DNA from: Oscillospiraceae bacterium
GTDB taxonomy: Bacteria; Bacillota; Clostridia; Oscillospirales; Oscillospiraceae
Direction: 5' to 3'
DNA: 64,000 nt
NCBI GenBank assembly: GCA_015067525.1
Contig: SVMH01000007.1
Coordinates: 1-64,000 of the forward strand
The notes under the pieces were generated by a model. The model was not told the origin of the DNA and made no database searches. It saw only the letters and a program-made list of their open reading frames with translations. Numbering within the stretch: position 1 is the stretch's first letter; each line of letters begins with the position of its first letter. This document shows, in pieces, positions 8,041 through 15,717 of the stretch. A program made the translations under genes and the position numbers.

Positions 8041-8655
8041 ATGCGTATTTCCTGGCTGGGTCACGCCTGTTTTGCGGTGGAGCATGAGGGCTATCGGGTG
8101 GTCATCGACCCGTTCTGCGATGTGCCGGGCTGCCGCGACGTGTCGGCAGAGGCGGAAGAGGTGCTGTGCAGCCACGGCCATTTTGACCACGCCTATACCA
8201 AAGGCGTCACGCTGCATCTGGGCAAGGAGAGTCCCTTTACCGTGGAGACGGTGGACACCTTCCACGATGAAAAGGGCGGCGCTCTGCGCGGGCGCAATAC
8301 GGTCCACATCCTGCGCGCCGGCGGCAAAACGCTGGTGCATCTGGGCGATCTGGGCCATCCCCTCAGCGCCGGGCAGGCGGAAAAGCTGCGCTGCTGCGAT
8401 GTGCTGCTGATCCCCGTCGGCGGCGTCTACACTGTGGACGGCGCTGCCGCGGCATCGGTGGTCAGGGCGCTGCAGCCCCGCACCGCCATCCCCATGCACT
8501 ATCGCGGCGACGGCTTTGGCTTTGACAATATCGGCACGCTGGATGACTTTTTGTGCCATTTTGCCGCAGACGAGGTGCATTTTGCCAACGGAAGCACCGT
8601 GGCGGTGGATGAAGCGCTGCCCTGCGGCGTGGTGGTGCCGGCCTTTCCTGTATAA
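8041..8655 (+). CDS. MBL-fold metal-dependent hydrolase
   Basis: This is a compact 204-residue metallo-beta-lactamase-fold protein similar to the UPF0173/UlaG-like group. It opens with ISWLGHACFAVEHEGYRVVIDP, the conserved start of that group, has the metal-binding segment CSHGHFDHAYT, a later HLGDLGHPL and a C-terminal IPMHYRGDG. It is cytoplasmic, with no signal peptide, and the substrate is unknown. The ORF track begins at 7897, but ATG 8041 is preferred because CGGAGGGATCGTT precedes it and the family begins exactly there. The next gene starts 51 bases on and is probably cotranscribed. Confidence 0.88.
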   Translation: MRISWLGHACFAVEHEGYRVVIDPFCDVPGCRDVSAEAEEVLCSHGHFDHAYTKGVTLHLGKESPFTVETVDTFHDEKGGALRGRNTVHILRAGGKTLVHLGDLGHPLSAGQAEKLRCCDVLLIPVGGVYTVDGAAAASVVRALQPRTAIPMHYRGDGFGFDNIGTLDDFLCHFAADEVHFANGSTVAVDEALPCGVVVPAFPV

Positions 8656-8706
8656 AATCGGCGTCTTGCGCGTATCCTAAGGTATCGATGCGCGGGAGGC
8701 GAGGAA

Positions 8707-9243
8707 ATGAAAGAGCGAAATTGGCGCAGGTGGGAAGTGGCAGGACTGTTCTTTGCTATCGGCGCGGGAAACCTGCTGCACTTTGTGTATGAATGGAGCG
8801 GCGAGAGCCCTGTGGCGGCCCTCTTTTCCGCCGTCAACGAGTCCACATGGGAGCACATGAAGCTGCTGGCGGTGCCGTGGATCCTGTGGACGGCGGTGGA
8901 GCTTTTGGTGCTGCGCCGCAGCGTGCTGGCGGCCCGGGCGGCAGGCCTTGTGACGGGCCTTGCGGTGATCCCACTGCTGTACTACACCTATACCGGTGCG
9001 CTGGGCGTCAGCAGCTCGCTGGTGAATATCATCATCTTCCAGCTGGCTGTGCTGGCCGCCTTCGCCGTCAGTTTCTGCATGCAGAAGAAGCGGCGCCTGA
9101 CCGGCCCTGTCTGGCAGCTGGCCGGCGGCGCGGTACTGCTGGGTCTGGCGGCGCTTTTCGTGTGGTGGACGTTCGAACCGCCGCAGCTGCCGGTGTTCAT
9201 CGATCCCACCACCGGTCTTGCCGGCGCCAAAACGAAATTTTAA
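8707..9243 (+). CDS. DUF6512-like integral membrane protein
   Basis: A 178-residue membrane protein with about five or six predicted hydrophobic helices. The segment GNLLHFVYEWSGESPVAALFSAVNESTWEHMKLL matches the pattern of the DUF6512 family of Firmicutes, for which no function is known. The charged motif NESTWEHMK between the first helices is the most conserved-looking part. It lies 51 bases after the MBL gene and is followed by a strong terminator, so the two genes appear to form a small operon. The family assignment comes from memory of the motif, not from a search. Confidence 0.7.
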   Translation: MKERNWRRWEVAGLFFAIGAGNLLHFVYEWSGESPVAALFSAVNESTWEHMKLLAVPWILWTAVELLVLRRSVLAARAAGLVTGLAVIPLLYYTYTGALGVSSSLVNIIIFQLAVLAAFAVSFCMQKKRRLTGPVWQLAGGAVLLGLAALFVWWTFEPPQLPVFIDPTTGLAGAKTKF

Positions 9244-9245
9244 AC

Positions 9246-9287
9246 CAGCAGCGGCGCGAAACGGATGCTTCGCGCCGCTGCTTTTTC
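9246..9287 (+). terminator. Intrinsic terminator after the DUF6512-like gene
   Basis: A long stem AGCAGCGGCGCGAA / TTCGCGCCGCTGCT is followed by TTTTTC. Confidence 0.92.
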
Positions 9288-9316
9288 TTGACCGCGACTT
9301 TTGTGTGGAGTATAAT
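9288..9316 (+). promoter_or_regulatory. Promoter of the XpaC-TelA-TPM operon
   Basis: TTGACC, a 17-bp spacer and TATAAT lie 44 bases before the GTG start at 9360. Confidence 0.85.
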
Positions 9317-9359
9317 AAACTATCAAACTGCGAGCATCCAAGCAACAGGAGGCGATGGA

Positions 9360-10118
9360 GTGAAAAAAATCGTGCATAAATCGGCGGCGCCCATTTACGC
9401 CGCGGCGGTGGTGTGGCTGCTGTATGGCCTGCTGTTTCCGCTGTATCGCGTCATCCACTTTGTCATCGTGATCGCGGCTTCGGCGGTGGTGTATTGCATC
9501 GCCAAGGCCCTGTGTCCCGACATTGTGGAAGAGGTGAAGGTGGAGGAGAAGCCCCAGACCACCGGCAACGCGGAGCTGGACAAGATGATCGCCGACGGCA
9601 AACTGGCCATCAGCGAGATGAAGCGGCTCAACGAGAGCATCAAGGACGAGACCATCAGCCGCCAGATCGACCGGCTGGAGGAGATCAGCGGCAAGATCTT
9701 CGCGCAGGTGCAAGCCGAGCCCCAGAAGCTGTCCCAGATCCGCAAGTTCATGAGCTACTATCTGCCCACCACACTCAAGCTGCTCAATGCCTATGACCGC
9801 ATGAGCGAGCAGGGCGTCAGCGGCGAGAACATCAGCGGCACCATGAAGCGGGTGGAGGACATGATGGACACCATCGTGCAGGCTTTCGAAAAGCAGCTGG
9901 ACAGCCTCTTTGGCGCGGAGGCGCTGGATATCTCCACCGATATCACCGTTCTGGACAACATGATGGCCCGTGAAGGTCTGGTGGACGACCTGATCCACCG
10001 CACCCAGACTGCCGCGCCGGTGCAGGAGGCGCCGCAGGCGGAGGTCAAGACCCAGCCCAACAGCGTGACCATCAACTATGAGGACGAACTTTCCGGCGGC
10101 ATCACGCTGGAGCTGTAA
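9360..10118 (+). CDS. XpaC-like (5-bromo-4-chloroindolyl phosphate hydrolysis family) membrane protein
   Basis: A 252-residue protein with two closely spaced N-terminal hydrophobic segments (about residues 8-48), followed by a long helical cytoplasmic domain (ELDKMIADGKLAISEMKRLNESIKDE and LPTTLKLLNAYDRM). This is the layout of the XpaC family, usually found beside TelA. The biochemical role is unknown; the family name comes from a screening phenotype. The ORF track starts much earlier at 8793, but the GTG at 9360 follows ACAGGAGGCGATGGA and a perfect promoter, and removes a non-homologous N terminus. It is the first gene of a three-gene unit with TelA and TPM proteins. Confidence 0.85.
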   Translation: MKKIVHKSAAPIYAAAVVWLLYGLLFPLYRVIHFVIVIAASAVVYCIAKALCPDIVEEVKVEEKPQTTGNAELDKMIADGKLAISEMKRLNESIKDETISRQIDRLEEISGKIFAQVQAEPQKLSQIRKFMSYYLPTTLKLLNAYDRMSEQGVSGENISGTMKRVEDMMDTIVQAFEKQLDSLFGAEALDISTDITVLDNMMAREGLVDDLIHRTQTAAPVQEAPQAEVKTQPNSVTINYEDELSGGITLEL

Positions 10119-10161
10119 GACAAATCAACCGATGAAATATACAGAAAGTGAGGAAAACACC

Positions 10162-11322
10162 ATGACTGACAAGATCCCTGAGCTGACCCTGGAGGGCATT
10201 GAGCTGGATGCTGCCGTTCCCACCCTGACCCTGACCCCCGAGGCACCCGAGGCCCCTGTGGCGGTGGAAGAGCCCCAGATCGAACCTGTGGAGATGGACG
10301 AGCGCCTGCTGACCGAGGAAGAGCGCAAGGCCGTGGAGGAATTCTCCAAGAAGATCGATATCCGTGACACCAACATGATCCTGCAGTACGGCGCTGCCGC
10401 GCAGAAGAGCGTGGCCAGCTTCTCCGAAAGCGCGCTGAGCAGCGTGCGCAGCAAGGATCTGGGCGAGATCGGCCAGGATCTGAGCAAGCTGGTGGTGGAG
10501 CTCAAGGGCTTCGGCGGCGAGGAGAGAAAGGGCCTGCTGGGCCTGTTCCGCAAGGCCGGCAGAAGCATCGAGGCCATGAAGGCCGAGTACGGCAAGGTGG
10601 AAGCCAACGTGGAGAAGATCGCCCAGGCTCTGGAGCAGCATCAGATCACCCTGCTCAAGGACGTGGCCATGTTCGACCAGATGTATGAGCTGAACCTGAA
10701 GTACTACAAGGAGCTGACCATGTACATCCTGGCCGGTAAGAAGCGCCTGGCCGAGATCCGCGCCACCGAGGTGGAGGCGCTGCGCAAGAAGGCAGAGGAG
10801 AGCGGCCTTGCCGAGGACGCGCAGGCCTACAACGATCTGGTGAACCTGTGCGGCCGCTTTGAAAAGAAGCTGCACGATCTGGAGCTGACCCGTATGGTGT
10901 CCGTCCAGATGGGTCCCCAGACCCGCCTGCTGCAGAACAACGACACCCTCATGATCGAGAAGATCCAGTCCTCTCTGGTGAACACCATCCCCCTGTGGAA
11001 GAGCCAGATGGTGCTGGCACTGGGTCTGGAGCACAGCCGTCAGGCCACCGCTGCCCAGAGCGCCGTTACCGAGATGACCAACGAGCTGCTCAAGAGAAAC
11101 GCCGAGACGCTGAAGATGGGCACCATCGCCACCGCCAAGGAGGCCGAGCGCAGCATCATCGACATCCAGACGCTGCGTGAGACCAACGAGAAGCTGATCT
11201 CCACGCTGGACGAGGTGCTGACCATCCAGCGCGAGGGTGCTGCCAAGCGTCAGGCCGCCGAGGCCGAGCTGGGCCGCATCGAGGGCCAGCTGAAGGCCAA
11301 GCTGCTGGAGCTGCGCGGCTAA
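10162..11322 (+). CDS. TelA / toxic anion resistance family protein
   Basis: A 386-residue soluble, highly alpha-helical, coiled-coil-rich protein of the TelA (toxic anion resistance) family. Recognisable family stretches include the acidic N terminus, FDQMYELNLKYYKELTMYILAGKKRL in the middle and IPLWKSQMVLALGLEHSRQATAAQ near the C terminus. Homologues are linked to tellurite and cell-envelope stress resistance, but the mechanism is unknown. The ATG at 10162 is preferred over the track start at 10078 because AGTGAGGAAAACACC precedes it. It lies 43 bases after the XpaC-like gene, the usual pairing for these families. Confidence 0.92.
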   Translation: MTDKIPELTLEGIELDAAVPTLTLTPEAPEAPVAVEEPQIEPVEMDERLLTEEERKAVEEFSKKIDIRDTNMILQYGAAAQKSVASFSESALSSVRSKDLGEIGQDLSKLVVELKGFGGEERKGLLGLFRKAGRSIEAMKAEYGKVEANVEKIAQALEQHQITLLKDVAMFDQMYELNLKYYKELTMYILAGKKRLAEIRATEVEALRKKAEESGLAEDAQAYNDLVNLCGRFEKKLHDLELTRMVSVQMGPQTRLLQNNDTLMIEKIQSSLVNTIPLWKSQMVLALGLEHSRQATAAQSAVTEMTNELLKRNAETLKMGTIATAKEAERSIIDIQTLRETNEKLISTLDEVLTIQREGAAKRQAAEAELGRIEGQLKAKLLELRG

Positions 11323-11352
11323 AAATCCCTCCTTCTTGAAAGGGGAAGTGCT

Positions 11353-12300
11353 ATGAAATTTTATCAACGGCGCAGTGTGGCACTGGTGGTGCTGGTGCTG
11401 GCCATTCTGGGCGCCAGCTTCTATGGCTTAAGTCGTCGCCCTGCCAGCCTGCCCAAGGTGGAATACTACAACTGGATCGCCGATGAAGCCAATTTGCTGA
11501 GCACCGATACGGAGCGTACCGTCGAGACCTACAACAAAAACTGGAACGACAAGTACTATGCCGTCATCGCCGTGGCCGCTGTGGACAATATCCGCGGCTG
11601 GAAGGCGGAGGACTTCGTCTATGACCTGGGCGAAAAATGGGGCCTTGGCGCCAACGATATGCTGCTTTTGCTGGTGGAAGACGGCGACTATTACGTAGGT
11701 CTGGGCGACAATCTCCTGAACATGACGGACACGCAGCAGACCAAGCTGCAGGCGGCCATCGATACGGACTACTACAAGGGCGACTACAACGCCGCCGTGG
11801 TGTCCTTCTTCCGTCAGGCGGATGTGTTTTACGCCCAGATGGCGTCCCAGTCTTTTTACAACGGCCCTGACTATGAGTGGGTGGGCGGCAACGGCGACCG
11901 GGTTGGCCTGAGTATTTTCGGCGTCATCCTGGTGGTAGCCGTGGTGTTCCTGGTCTGGGCCGCGCTGGATAAGGTGCGCTACAACCGCTATCAGCGGCGC
12001 GTGCGCATTACCCCCGGCATCGTGTATTATCCCATTTTCTGGGGCAGACCCCGCCGCCCGGCAGCCCCCGTGCGGCCGGTGCAGCCTACCCGGCCGCCCC
12101 AGAGCGCTTACCGCCCCGGCGGCAGCTACACGCCTCCGCGCAGCAGCGGCTCCACCGTGCGCCGCAGCAGCCCCACTACCCGTCCTGCCCAGCGCAGCGG
12201 CGGCAGCCGCAGCAGCTTCGGCAACGGCGGCTTCGGCGGCGGCAGCAGAGGCGGTACGCCCCGTGGAGGTTCCCGCGGCGGCTTTGGCGGACGTCGGTAA
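11353..12300 (+). CDS. TPM-domain membrane protein with Gly/Arg/Ser-rich tail
   Basis: A 315-residue protein with an N-terminal anchor (about residues 9-27), an extracytoplasmic TPM (TLP18.3/Psb32/MOLO-1) domain beginning YYNWIADEANLLS and ending near GPDYEW, and a second membrane helix (about 188-208). A low-complexity cytoplasmic tail rich in Pro, Arg, Ser and Gly follows, ending GGFGGGSRGGTPRGGSRGGF. The TPM fold is known for phosphatase-like or scaffold roles at membranes. It is the last gene of the XpaC-TelA unit, so a joint envelope-maintenance role is inferred. Confidence 0.87.
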   Translation: MKFYQRRSVALVVLVLAILGASFYGLSRRPASLPKVEYYNWIADEANLLSTDTERTVETYNKNWNDKYYAVIAVAAVDNIRGWKAEDFVYDLGEKWGLGANDMLLLLVEDGDYYVGLGDNLLNMTDTQQTKLQAAIDTDYYKGDYNAAVVSFFRQADVFYAQMASQSFYNGPDYEWVGGNGDRVGLSIFGVILVVAVVFLVWAALDKVRYNRYQRRVRITPGIVYYPIFWGRPRRPAAPVRPVQPTRPPQSAYRPGGSYTPPRSSGSTVRRSSPTTRPAQRSGGSRSSFGNGGFGGGSRGGTPRGGSRGGFGGRR

Positions 12301-12305
12301 AACGT

Positions 12306-12348
12306 AAAAAAAGGACTGCTTCCCTTTGACGGGGAAGCAGTCTTTTTT
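12306..12348. terminator. Bidirectional intrinsic terminator
   Basis: AAAAAAAGGACTGCTTCCC / GGGGAAGCAGTCTTTTTT serves the TPM gene and the convergent MATE gene. Confidence 0.93.
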
Positions 12349-13721
12349 CATTCGTATTTGGCCTCGGTGTGCAGCGCGTGGAACAGCTGCTGCTGCCGCT
12401 CCAGACGGCCCGTTTTGTAAAAATAGAGGGGCAGGAGCACCAGATCTGCCAGGATCCAGGCCAGCACATGGGCCAGCACCGAGCCGGAATAGCCCCACAG
12501 CTCCACCAGCGTGAAGGCGGCGGCCACGCGGCCCACCAGCTCGGCAAGACCTGCCAGCATGGCAGAGTTGGAAAAGCCCATGCCCTGCAGGCCGTTGCGG
12601 AACACCAAGATCACCAGCAGTGTGGGGTAGGCGATCACCAGGATCATCAAAAAGCGCTGAGCCAGCGCCAGCACCTCTGTCTCGCCGGCTTCGATGAACA
12701 AAAGGGCCATGGTGGGGCCGAAGAAGTAGGCTGCGGCCAAAGCAACGGCGCAGTAGACAAGGCCCACCCACATGATCTGCCGGACACCCTTGCGGATACG
12801 GTCGATCCGTCCGGCACCCAGATTCTGGCCGCAGTAGGTAGCCATGGCCAGACCCATCGTTTCAAAGGGCGCGGCCAGCACATTGTGCACCTTGCTGCCG
12901 GCGGAGACGCCGGCCACCGCCAGATCACCCAGCGAGTTGACGGCGCTTTGCAGCGTCACCGAGCCGATGGCCGTGATGGAGAACTGCAGGCCCATGGGAA
13001 TGCCCACACCGGCGATGTGCAGCATCTCTCGCCAGTCGGGCCGGAGATCCTGCCGCGTCAGGCGCAGCAGCGGCACCTTGCGGTCCATATAGACCAGACA
13101 GGCAAGGCCGGAGAACAGCTGGGCGATGACGGTGGCGAAGGCGGCGCCCTCCACGCCCATGTCCATGGGTCCCATGAACACGATGTCCAGCACGATGTTG
13201 ATGACTGTGGCCGCGATGAGGAAGTAAAGGGGCGTGCGGCTGTCCCCCAGCGCCCGCAGGATGCTGGCAGCCATGTTGTACAGCACCAGTGCGCCGGTAC
13301 CCATAAAGATGATGAAGATGTAGGTGTAGGCATCGTCATACAGGCTGGGCGGTGTGTTGGTGATGCGCAGGATCCAGCCGGTGGTGAAGAAGGTGATGCC
13401 GGTGATGAGCGCCGTGGTCATCAGGCACAGCCACACGGTCTGGCCGCAGCGGCGGCGCACTGCCGCCATATCGCCGGCACCGAAGCTCTGAGAGATGGGG
13501 ATGGTGAAGCCGGAGCACACGCCCAGGGCGAAGCCCAGCACCAGAAAGTTCAGCGAGCCGGTGGAGCCCACGGCGGCAAAGGCGTCGGTGCCCAGCATGC
13601 GGCCAACGATGATGCTGTCGGCCAGATTATAAAACTGCTGAAAGAGGTTGCCGATCAGCAGCGGGACGCAGAAGATGAGGATCTGCCGGATCGGCGACCC
13701 GGTGGTCATGTCGCGTGTCAT
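12348..13721 (-). CDS. MATE-family efflux transporter (1)
   Basis: A 457-residue multidrug and toxic compound extrusion protein, a cation-coupled exporter with 12 membrane helices. The N terminus TTGSPIRQILIFCVPLLIGNLFQQFYNLADSIIVGR is typical of the DinF/NorM-like MATE group common in Clostridia, and the second half repeats the fold (from about RIRKGVRQIMWVG). The start follows GGAGGGAAAGTGC. It is transcribed alone from 13755-13782, divergently from a phosphodiesterase gene. The exported compound is not predictable. Confidence 0.93.
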   Translation of the reverse strand: MTRDMTTGSPIRQILIFCVPLLIGNLFQQFYNLADSIIVGRMLGTDAFAAVGSTGSLNFLVLGFALGVCSGFTIPISQSFGAGDMAAVRRRCGQTVWLCLMTTALITGITFFTTGWILRITNTPPSLYDDAYTYIFIIFMGTGALVLYNMAASILRALGDSRTPLYFLIAATVINIVLDIVFMGPMDMGVEGAAFATVIAQLFSGLACLVYMDRKVPLLRLTRQDLRPDWREMLHIAGVGIPMGLQFSITAIGSVTLQSAVNSLGDLAVAGVSAGSKVHNVLAAPFETMGLAMATYCGQNLGAGRIDRIRKGVRQIMWVGLVYCAVALAAAYFFGPTMALLFIEAGETEVLALAQRFLMILVIAYPTLLVILVFRNGLQGMGFSNSAMLAGLAELVGRVAAAFTLVELWGYSGSVLAHVLAWILADLVLLPLYFYKTGRLERQQQLFHALHTEAKYE

Positions 13722-13754
13722 GCACTTTCCCTCCTTTCGGGATTTCCAGATGGT

Positions 13755-13782
13755 ATTCTAACGCATTTTCCACCATAGTCAA
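13755..13782 (-). promoter_or_regulatory. Promoter of MATE (1)
   Basis: On the minus strand, TTGACT, a 16-bp spacer and TAGAAT lie 34-61 bases before the start. Confidence 0.65.
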
Positions 13783-13867
13783 GAGGGAAAATAGACAGCT
13801 GCTGCATGGAAAATCATGTAAGGCGGGGGAGGGCGGACGAAAACGGAACAGGGGAAAACAAATCCCA

Positions 13868-13897
13868 CATTTTTGCAAAAATGCCTTGCAAAAATGC
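13868..13897. promoter_or_regulatory. Palindrome and tandem TTGCAAAAATGC repeats, putative operator
   Basis: CATTTTTGCAAAAATG (13868-13883) is a perfect 16-bp palindrome. TTGCAAAAATGC occurs at 13873-13884 and again at 13886-13897, ending 11 bases before the -35 box of the phosphodiesterase promoter. The position suits a regulator binding site. Confidence 0.5.
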
Positions 13898-13908
13898 GGC
13901 GCTTTTCG

Positions 13909-13937
13909 TTGACATTGGGGGCAGAAAATGGTATAAC
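13909..13937 (+). promoter_or_regulatory. Promoter of the phosphodiesterase gene
   Basis: A perfect TTGACA, a 17-bp spacer and TATAAC. Confidence 0.85.
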
Positions 13938-14016
13938 GGGCATAGAAAACCGCTCCCGCGGGTGGCGGGAGAAAAGAACATGGAGCTATGCTCACAGGAA
14001 AGGAAACGAAACGAAT

Positions 14017-15336
14017 ATGAGTGAGAAACTGATCGTCCTGTCCATGGATGCCATGGTGAGCGAGGACATTGCCTATCTGAAGACGAAGCCCAATTTTTCC
14101 CGTCTGTTCCGTAACTGCGCCCAGGTGGAGAAGATGTGCACCGTTTATCCCAGCATCACCTATCCCGCCCACGTCAGCATGATGACCGGCTGCCGCCCCG
14201 GCAAGCACGGCATCTTCAATAACCACCACTTCAAGTCCGAACTGCCCTATCCCGACTGGTACCTGTACAACTCCGACATCCATGTGGAGAACGTGTTCGC
14301 CGCCGCCAAGCGCGCCGGCAAGACCACCGCTGCCGTGTACTGGCCTGTCACCGGCAACGACCCCAACATCGACTACCTCATCAACGAGTACTTCTTCTAT
14401 GCCGGTGAGGACGTGGAAGAGATGTTCGCCAAGTTCGGCGCCAACGAGGATACCCTCAACGTCATCCGTGAGAACGCACACCGTCTGCCCACCAACCGCA
14501 AGAAGGAAGAGCGGATGTATCTGCGCAACGGTTTTGATGACTTTATCATGGGCTGCATGTGCAGCCTGATCCGCAACCACCAGCCCGACCTGCTGATGGT
14601 GCACAACTGCTGGATGGACTCCACCCGTCACCGCTACGGTGTGTTCAACGAGTACACCCGCGAGGGTCTGGATCTGACCGATATGTGGCTGGGTCAGGTC
14701 ATCAAGGCGCTGGAAGATGCCGGTATTTACGATGAGACCAACTTCGTTCTGGTCAGCGACCATGGCCAGCGCGACTTTGCACGCCGCATGAAGCCCAATG
14801 TGCTGCTGCGCCGCGGCGGCTTCTTCGACGTCACGGAGGATGGCAAGGTGGGCGACTGGCGCGCCTATGCCCAGTCCAACGGCATGTCCTTCAGCGTGTT
14901 CCTGAAGGATAAGAACGACGAGGTCACCAAGAAGCAGGTCTACGAGTATCTGCAGCAGCTGCAGGCCGAGGGCGTCTGGGGCGTGGGTAAGATCCGCACC
15001 GAGGAAGAGGCCCGTGCCGAATATGGCCTGTACGGCGACTTCTCCTTCATCATCGAGACCGACGGCTACACCACCTACTCCGATGCATGGCAGGAGCCTG
15101 TCATCAGCGGTATCGACTTCAGCGACTACCGTCTGGGCAACGCCACCCACGGCTATGAGCCCGAGACCGGCGCACAGCCCGTGTTCGTGGCCCGTGGTCC
15201 CGCCTTCAAGGCCGGCTTCTTCCGTGAGCGCGGCCGCGTCATCGACGAGGCTCCCACCTATGCCTACATTCTGGGCGACTCCCTGCCCGAGGCTGAGGGC
15301 AGCGTCATGATGGATGTTCTGGCCGAGGGCCGCTGA
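14017..15336 (+). CDS. Alkaline phosphatase superfamily phosphodiesterase (nucleotide pyrophosphatase-like)
   Basis: A 439-residue metal-dependent phosphodiesterase of the alkaline phosphatase superfamily, nearest to nucleotide pyrophosphatase/phosphodiesterases. It shows the first metal Asp in VLSMDAM, the nucleophile Thr in YPSITYPAHVSMMTG, a metal ligand region in WMDSTRHRYG, VSDHGQ for the second Asp-His pair, and a late NATHGYEP histidine. There is no signal peptide, so it is cytoplasmic. ATG 14017 is chosen over the track start 13873 because GGAAAGGAAACGAAACGAAT precedes it and MSEKLIVLSMDAM fits the family start. It is a single-gene unit with its own promoter and terminator. Confidence 0.88.
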   Translation: MSEKLIVLSMDAMVSEDIAYLKTKPNFSRLFRNCAQVEKMCTVYPSITYPAHVSMMTGCRPGKHGIFNNHHFKSELPYPDWYLYNSDIHVENVFAAAKRAGKTTAAVYWPVTGNDPNIDYLINEYFFYAGEDVEEMFAKFGANEDTLNVIRENAHRLPTNRKKEERMYLRNGFDDFIMGCMCSLIRNHQPDLLMVHNCWMDSTRHRYGVFNEYTREGLDLTDMWLGQVIKALEDAGIYDETNFVLVSDHGQRDFARRMKPNVLLRRGGFFDVTEDGKVGDWRAYAQSNGMSFSVFLKDKNDEVTKKQVYEYLQQLQAEGVWGVGKIRTEEEARAEYGLYGDFSFIIETDGYTTYSDAWQEPVISGIDFSDYRLGNATHGYEPETGAQPVFVARGPAFKAGFFRERGRVIDEAPTYAYILGDSLPEAEGSVMMDVLAEGR

Positions 15337-15352
15337 GCCGACAACTACCGAT

Positions 15353-15392
15353 AAAAAGGACAGCTTCGCAACCGCGAAGCTGTCTTTTTTTG
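15353..15392 (+). terminator. Intrinsic terminator of the phosphodiesterase gene
   Basis: AAAAAGGACAGCTTCGC / GCGAAGCTGTCTTTTTTT with a 4-nt loop. Confidence 0.93.
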
Positions 15393-15717
15393 TTGCGAAA
15401 ACATTGGCAACATTGTCAAATAATAGTCGTATTCCAAAAGAGAAAATGGGATATTTCTATAGAAAGAGGGGGGGGAACAGAGGGGTGTTGTGTTGAAGGC
15501 GAAACAATATTTGCAAGTTTTGATAATATTTATCGATGGAAGTTGTGAGAAGTGCACAGAAAATGAAAGCAAAATTGGCCATATCGCAGAAAACTGGCAT
15601 GAGTAAGGAGACTTACTTGACTGAATTTGCCAAAAAAGATAAAATTGCTGGTATAAAACCAGAATGCCGATGAACGGTGGGCTTTATCGCACGGTAAAAC
15701 CAAAAGGAGGAACGATC
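15393..15717 (+). other. AT-rich intergenic region before the beta-helix gene
   Basis: About 325 bases of low-GC DNA with a run of eight G residues near 15468-15475 (a possible slippage site). No credible gene: the ORFs crossing it have no ribosome binding site. The promoter at 15617-15645 and AAAAGGAGG before the ATG at 15718 are the only signals I can support. Confidence 0.6.
15617..15645 (+). promoter_or_regulatory. Promoter of the beta-helix protein operon
   Basis: TTGACT, a 17-bp spacer and TAAAAT, 73 bases before the ATG at 15718. Confidence 0.7.
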
